Shown piece by piece: positions 50,201 to 55,172 of a stretch of 55,172 nucleotides of DNA. Both the position numbers and the translations under genes were made by a program. The notes beneath the pieces are model-generated. The model was not told where the DNA came from. It saw only the letters and a program-made list of their open reading frames with translations, and did not search any database. The stretch is from Azolla pinnata (Eukaryota; Streptophyta; Polypodiopsida; Salviniales; Salviniaceae), in the NCBI GenBank assembly GCA_037176905.1, contig JBBBWG010029421.1:74901-130072 (forward strand). The letters are read 5' to 3'. How positions within the stretch are numbered: the first letter of the stretch is position 1; the number at the start of each line of letters is the position of its first letter.

Positions 50201-53200
50201 CATTTGGTCATTCTTTGGGAAAGAACTGCTTGTGTTATTAGAAATTATACCTTTGAACTGATGGAAGCTTGGATGCATAGTGCAGAAGTGATCCATTCAG
50301 AGAACCGAGGGAATCTTCACCAGGAGTCTATAAAAGATATGAATCAATCTTCCTTGGCAGATGAAATACATCCTTATCGTCTTTACAGGATTTGAGGAAG
50401 CACAATAACCTGGTTGGAGTCTGTTGCCCTCGCACACAAAAAGCTCAGTGGTTGAGACCAAAAATGTTCCATACAGGCCATCTGTCCAAAATATTCCATT
50501 TCCACGATGCCCAAGCTTTTAAATTGGCCATTCTGTTTCAGGAATCTAAGAAGTGCTATGACAAAGCATACCTTTAGAGCTCTCAGGAAAGAGGTTACAG
50601 TGCTGTCATACTTCTCATAGTAACCAATAAGAAACTTGAGGGTGTTGCAGCAAATGCCAAACAAGATACTAGGATTCAAGAGCGTTGCTTTGATAACACC
50701 TTCCAGGTAATCATTGGGTGACGGTAACGTAAAAGCTTGCACATGTAGATGTCGGGCAGCTGAGGCAGGAAGAAGTCTCCTCATGGCATCCACAGATGTT
50801 GCCATTCCCATAACAAGTACCAAGGGTAGCTGAGCTAGCCATTCACTATAATCAAAGACACTTATATGTTAATATAAGCAACAACTGCAAATGTCGTTAC
50901 AAAAAACTGTCTTTTTCCCCTCTTTAATCTCTGTTACACATTAAAGCATTGCTTCTTCTTTCTGTTAGAGGTTGTGAATCATGTAATGGACACATTCTAG
51001 AGAGAAACAAAACCCGCACATAACAAAATATGCACCTAAGAGTGATGATAAAGTCGGCCAACACCTCAGCATTGCATAATTCTGCATCTTCTACTATGAT
51101 TACAATCGGATGCTTCGCATTCTCTGGTATTCTATGCCAGGAAGCCAGAATATCCATGTCTGATGTCTGCACAAATGGATCTTACTCATATTACGAGCAT
51201 TCAAAGCATAAATGAATGGATATGACATAATGTGCACAGGATAAATTCTCCGTTAAGCCATTTCATTCTCTATCCATAATGACTCACTCACTTCAGGTGT
51301 GATCTTCACAATCTGTTTCAGGATACTATTTAAGGCAGAACCCATTCCTCCTTTGGCTGAGAAGTTTTGTGGTAGCAAATTAGCTACGTGGCAGTTGTTA
51401 TTCTGTAAGTAGCTATTTAGTTCAACGAATGTGGTGGTGTGATCAGAGGAATCAACATTTCCTGCAAAAGTAGAGTGTATCATCAGTATCTTACAATCTT
51501 GCTTCCACTCTGACGATAGCCAACACAGAGTAAAAGAATGGGATAAGCAACCGAATCAATGTCTGGAAATAACAGAAACAATGAATTGCTGAAAGATAGC
51601 ATTCCAGGTCGATTATACATACGCAAATAAAGTAAGGCGGTGTTCAGTTGTTTGCTGAGTCTAACAGTGGAGGATGGCAGTGGAGATAAATAGAGTTGAA
51701 GTTGAGCATCACAAAAGATCGAATTGTAAATAAAGTTATGAATTTCCTTGAAAGCTTTCATGTTCCTCGCTTTGAAGACCTCCTATTGACATGAAACCAA
51801 AAAGCAAACTGCCAAAATTACCTCACAAAAACTTGGATCAAGCCCAAACTTATGAAATCCCTTTGAAGCTAGAATGCAAGCTTAACTTCCAGCGCTCTAA
51901 GATCCAGAAAAACAGCTAAAATACCTTCAATTGATTCATGCACAACTCTTATAAATGCCCTTTTCAAAACGGTATGATACAAGTTGAATGATACCATTGG
52001 AGTTAGAAAACAATTCATCGTCTTCACAACCTTGACTTTTGCTATAAATTACTTAAATTTCTTATACCCTGCACAAGATCGCACTCCTTACATCGGCTAA
52101 GATAATGGTAGTAATGCGAGAATTAAAGAGTGAATCTGCTAACCAACAAAATTCCTTACATTCTTAATATAGAAGCTTTAAAGATATCCTTTATTATATG
52201 TGAAAAAAGCCTAAAATGCCTCCGTAAGGTTAAACCATGCTCAATGCTACACTCTCTTCTTTTGGAAAGAGAAGCTTAAACTGAGTCTCTGGTGAGACGG
52301 AAATTCTATGGCAGTGATTCTTTGCAGAACGAGCTGAATAAGTCGTGGATTTCCGTGAATGCTTGACAGTAGAAGCGTCAAAGCAAAACAATGAAAGGCC
52401 TCCAGAACGTTTAATCAACTTCCACGTTTACTTCTCGTTCTTTGATATATAGGGGCTGCAAGTGATTCTCTGATGAGAGGAAAATATGATGATATTAGCT
52501 CTGTATGGGACAAGCTGGCTAAGCCATGAATTGGAGCTTTACATTGACGTTATAAGCTACGAAAAAAAGCACCACTTTAACACGGTAAAACCACCGAGAA
52601 TAGCTTAGGAAAGATAGTATCATGTACAAACGAGTGTACCCCGTTAAAGTACTTTGGTTTCAACATCATCAGCAAGAAAGAAAACTGTGATACTAATAAA
52701 CCAGAATAATGAGTGCCTCCTTCATTCAACCAAAGATCGATGTATGTTATCACTGACCTTCACGCCTTCTTCCATCTTGTCCGAAGTAGATCGGAGCGCT
52801 TCAGCACGCCATAGTCCACATTCTCCTGGTTCATCTTCCAAGCAAGGAGGCAAGGGCAGCAAGAACTCGTGCTTGTTTCCTCCACGCTTCCGTTTATTCC
52901 CAGCAATGCTGGTCTTTGAAGGTGTGGTCTCTGCTCCTTTCGCAGCTTTAATGGAACCAGGGTGGAGAACAAAACACGCCTATGATGCAGAGAAATGGAT
53001 GAGAAAGATCTTACAGTTTCTGGTGGAGAGAAAAGGCAAAACGTGGGAAGGATAGAAGAAGAAGAAGAAGCGTAGAAAGGACGAAGAACGTACGATAGAA
53101 GTGAGAGGTCGAGGAGAACGAAGGAGAAACCGGAGGAAAGAGGAGAAAACCCGTACCTGTGAGGGAACATCGTCCGAAGCGTTTCCTCCTGCCCTTTCTT

Positions 53201-53270
53201 CTTCTCCATCGGCTTCGCCGTCTCGTTCTTCCTCTCCTTCTTCTACGCCTTCGTGGCAAGGATCGGCCAT
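44207..53270 (-). CDS. ORC3: Origin recognition complex subunit 3 (ORC3)
   Basis: Nuclear subunit of the six-protein complex that marks replication origins. Exons: 53157-53270, 52758-52979, 51623-51782, 51509-51562, 51292-51461, 51036-51166, 50572-50845, 50410-50481, 50251-50327, 49410-49506, 48640-48818, 48490-48559, 46245-46522, 46070-46156, 45467-45542, 44989-45116, 44427-44588, 44207-44303. They sum to 2448 nt (815 aa) in frame. Landmarks are CFVLHPGSIKAA near the start, NNNCHVANLLPQNFSAKGG, HPIVIIVEDAELCNAEVLADF (degenerate AAA+ Walker B-like region), LVLVMGMATSVDAMRRLLP, TVTSFLRALK, ECLIPLESLPFSEIMCF, THGDQVNLFEVYQSF, and the C-terminal winged-helix block QARFCKAASELQLVGLF then MPSKKRPDFVQLAL. 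The exon 4 donor at 51508 is weak (A|GTGGAAG), so three or four residues there are uncertain. The frame is open upstream to 53498, but Met 53270 gives the expected start. Confidence 0.93.
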
Positions 53271-53330
53271 GGGAGCTCCAGCAGCAGACGGCGGCGGCGC
53301 GGCGCTTCTCTCCTTTCTTCGCCTCCTTGT

Positions 53331-53344
53331 TTTTGGCGGGAAAA
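53331..53344. promoter_or_regulatory. E2F-type binding site upstream of ORC3
   Basis: TTTTGGCGGGAAAA contains the classical TTTSSCGC-type E2F core in palindromic form (TTTCCCGCC on the gene strand). It lies 61 bp upstream of the ORC3 start codon. Plant ORC genes are established E2F targets, which supports cell-cycle (G1/S) control here. Confidence 0.75.
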
Positions 53345-53359
53345 CGCAGGCAAAACCGC

Positions 53360-53396
53360 GCAGAAACGCAAACGCAAACGCAAACGCAAACGCAAA
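53360..53396. repeat. ACGCAA hexamer microsatellite between the two E2F-like sites
   Basis: About five to six copies of (ACGCAA)n, read TTGCGT on the gene strand. Because the unit is 6 nt the upstream frame of ORC3 stays open through it, producing an Ala-Phe alternation that is probably untranslated leader. Confidence 0.85.
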
Positions 53397-53405
53397 ACGG
53401 GGAAA

Positions 53406-53413
53406 GCGCGAAA
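53406..53413. promoter_or_regulatory. Second E2F-like site (GCGCGAAA)
   Basis: GCGCGAAA is the reverse complement of TTTCGCGC, a strong E2F core. It lies about 136 bp upstream of the ORC3 ATG, on the far side of a TTTGCG hexamer tract. Confidence 0.6.
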
Positions 53414-53503
53414 AAAAAAGCCAAAAAAAAAGCAAAAAAGCGAAATGCGTCATCCCGTCTTGGCTCAATGCTTCCAAATTCCAATCTTTGTTTTGCACGT
53501 CAA

Positions 53504-53770
53504 TCTGATCTGATCCGATTCGAGCTGATCTGATCTGATCCGATTCGAGCTGATCTGATGTGATCTAATTCGATCTGATTTGATATGATCTAATTCAAGC
53601 TGATCTTATGTGATCTGATTCGAGCTGATCTGATCTGGTTTGATATGATCTGATTCGATCTAATCCGATCGTATCTAATCTGATTCGAGCTGATCTGATC
53701 TAATCTAATTCGATCTTAACTGATCCGATTCGATATGATTTTATTTGATCTGATCTGATTCGATCCGATT
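53504..53770. repeat. GATC-rich degenerate simple repeat
   Basis: Over 260 bp built from TGATCTGATC, CGATTCGAGC and close variants, with about 5/10-nt periodicity. It lies 230-500 bp upstream of the ORC3 start codon. Confidence 0.9.
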
Positions 53771-53774
53771 CGTG

Positions 53775-54830
53775 ACATGTTGCCGAGGAACACGCCATTG
53801 CCATATCTTTGATCGATCGATCGGATCACTCTTTAGGCATTCGATCCGAGGATCTAAAGAGATAGATGGCTCTTCCGGATCGCCAGCAAAACGCATCGTC
53901 CAATCCGGATCGACAACATGTGTCACCGCTGAAACTTGTCGACAAGGATGGACTCGAAAGACACGAATACGACAAGAAAAAAACGAAATAAAAACAAGAT
54001 AATAAGATATATATAACCAGGATACTTAGAGTACAAGGCGTCAATGACTGGCATTGAACCGGAATGGTTCAGTGCTAAGGCCAGCTCATTATTTATACAT
54101 TTTTAGGCCTCGTGCATACTCTCCACGTGACTGTCATGCATGGTTACCGCGTAGCTTGCATGCATGATTGCCACTTGGTAGCTCTTAGGATTTACGATAT
54201 CAACGGATCTCGCGAGTCGTTTTTAACATTAATACGATAATGTTTTAAGATATTATCAAGTATTATAATATAGTATTTATCAGTTCAAATAAAATAGTCT
54301 AATAGATCATATTTGAGCCTATGAAACTATAATTCATAGGTTTAAATATACATACAAACTTTTTTGTATTGGTACTCATGATAGCATGTTGTTGTCAAGG
54401 AACAAGCAATTTTGATCTTTTCAATCCATCGATCAATTCTCTCTTTGGGCATTTCATCCAAGGATCTCAAGCGGCTGATGCATGAATGCACTCTTCCAGT
54501 CGCCGGTGAATACATCGTCCAACCCGACTGGCAACATATGTTGTTGAGGAACAAGTGATTCCGATCTCTTCGATCGATCGGTTCTCTCTCTAGGCATTTT
54601 ATTTGAGGATTTGAATGAGGTTTATGCATGAATGCGCTCTTCTGATCGCCGGCAAATGTACCGTCCAATCCGATCGGCAACATGTCGTCGAGGAATGGGT
54701 GGTTCCGATCTCTTTGAGTGATCGATCAATCAATTCACTCTCTAGACATTCGACCCAAGGATTTGAAGAGACGGATGCATGAATGTGCTCTTCGAATGAG
54801 AAAAAAGCGTCGGCAAGTGCATCAACTTCC
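53775..54830. repeat. ~147-bp tandem repeat array, split by a dispersed repeat
   Basis: Anchors CATGAATGC and CTCTTC recur at 54481, 54628 and 54778 (spacing 147 and 150), each followed by GATCGCCGG-like and CGTCCAATCCGATCGGCAAC-like words. A fourth unit at 53775-53915 has GGCTCTTCCGGATCGCC. Units diverge by point changes and small indels. No ORF is conserved between units. Confidence 0.8.
53918..54384 (+). repeat. Dispersed repeat copy 2
   Basis: Second copy of the element at 29755-30222. It interrupts, or is embedded in, a ~147-bp tandem repeat: one unit lies to its left (about 53775-53915) and three to its right (54388-54820). Confidence 0.8.
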
Positions 54831-55094
54831 ATGTTTGGATCACAAGGTGCTGCATTCCCCGTTAGAGCCCAATTTGTTCCATGATCCTGATTGTTTCCAT
54901 GATTCGGTCCAATGTTTACATGCTTTGAGATGCTCTCTCACTCGTGATCTGTTTCTCTCAACCATGCATGCATTTGTTTCCAGAACACGGAATGATCATT
55001 TGGCTCCACGATTCCATCAAGCTCTACTGAGTATGAATCGAGCAGTGATCAACGATGCAAGAAGAGAGAGCGAGAGAAAGAAAGAAAAATATAC

Positions 55095-55098
<4 letters not shown>

Positions 55099-55172
<74 letters not shown>
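55099..55172. repeat. (GA)37 microsatellite at the window edge
   Basis: Perfect GA dinucleotide run of 74 nt that continues to the last base, so its real length is unknown. Confidence 0.98.

Noticed and set aside
53011-53533. Several overlapping frames on both strands at the ORC3 5' end
   Set aside because: Low-complexity shadows of ORC3 exon 1 and its hexamer leader.
1-55172. CRISPR arrays, operons, ribosome binding sites, tRNA or rRNA genes
   Set aside because: The repeats are tandem satellites or transposon-derived, the genes are spliced plant genes, and no intact tRNA or rRNA was seen.

Overview
The window is nuclear DNA from a flowering plant. It is AT-rich, its genes are broken by many GT-AG introns, and every recognisable product belongs to a plant or general eukaryotic family. 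A 100-base N run (42641-42740) marks a scaffold gap. I cannot name the species. Every gene model below was assembled by eye from reading frame, splice signals and family similarity. All five genes are read leftward (minus strand).

Layout, left to right. 1-1211: flank with a tandem duplication and the 3' side of the first gene. 1212-28926: a complete callose synthase (GT48, GSL8/GSL10 = CalS10/CalS9 type). I place it in 53 exons whose lengths sum to 5643 nt, one open frame of 1880 aa. Its 6.4-kb intron 24 holds a second complete minus-strand gene, an intronless 494-aa GT47 exostosin at 11007-12491. 28927-32376: repeat-rich spacer with a (GAA)n tract next to the callose synthase start, a 31-bp minisatellite, a dispersed repeat with a tRNA-like segment, and a clean 426-bp Mutator-like MITE with target-site duplications. 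32377-38420: a nine-exon medium-chain dehydrogenase/reductase (quinone oxidoreductase / VAT-1 type, 375 aa). 40257-42244: a two-exon INO80D/KANL2-type zinc-finger gene (373 aa). 42471-42930: a GAA-rich minisatellite crossing the gap. 44207-53270: the origin recognition complex subunit ORC3 (18 exons, 815 aa), with E2F-type sites just upstream. 53504-55172: GATC-rich simple repeats, a ~147-bp tandem repeat, a second copy of the dispersed repeat, and a terminal (GA)37.

The genes do not form a pathway. Callose synthases of this clade act at the cell plate and plasmodesmata and ORC3 licenses replication, so both relate to dividing cells, but I see no evidence of shared control. The most unusual items are the nested EXT-like gene inside the callose synthase intron, the GC-AG intron required by the callose synthase frame, the E2F sites of ORC3, the intact MITE, and a 33-bp perfect foldback in a callose synthase intron.
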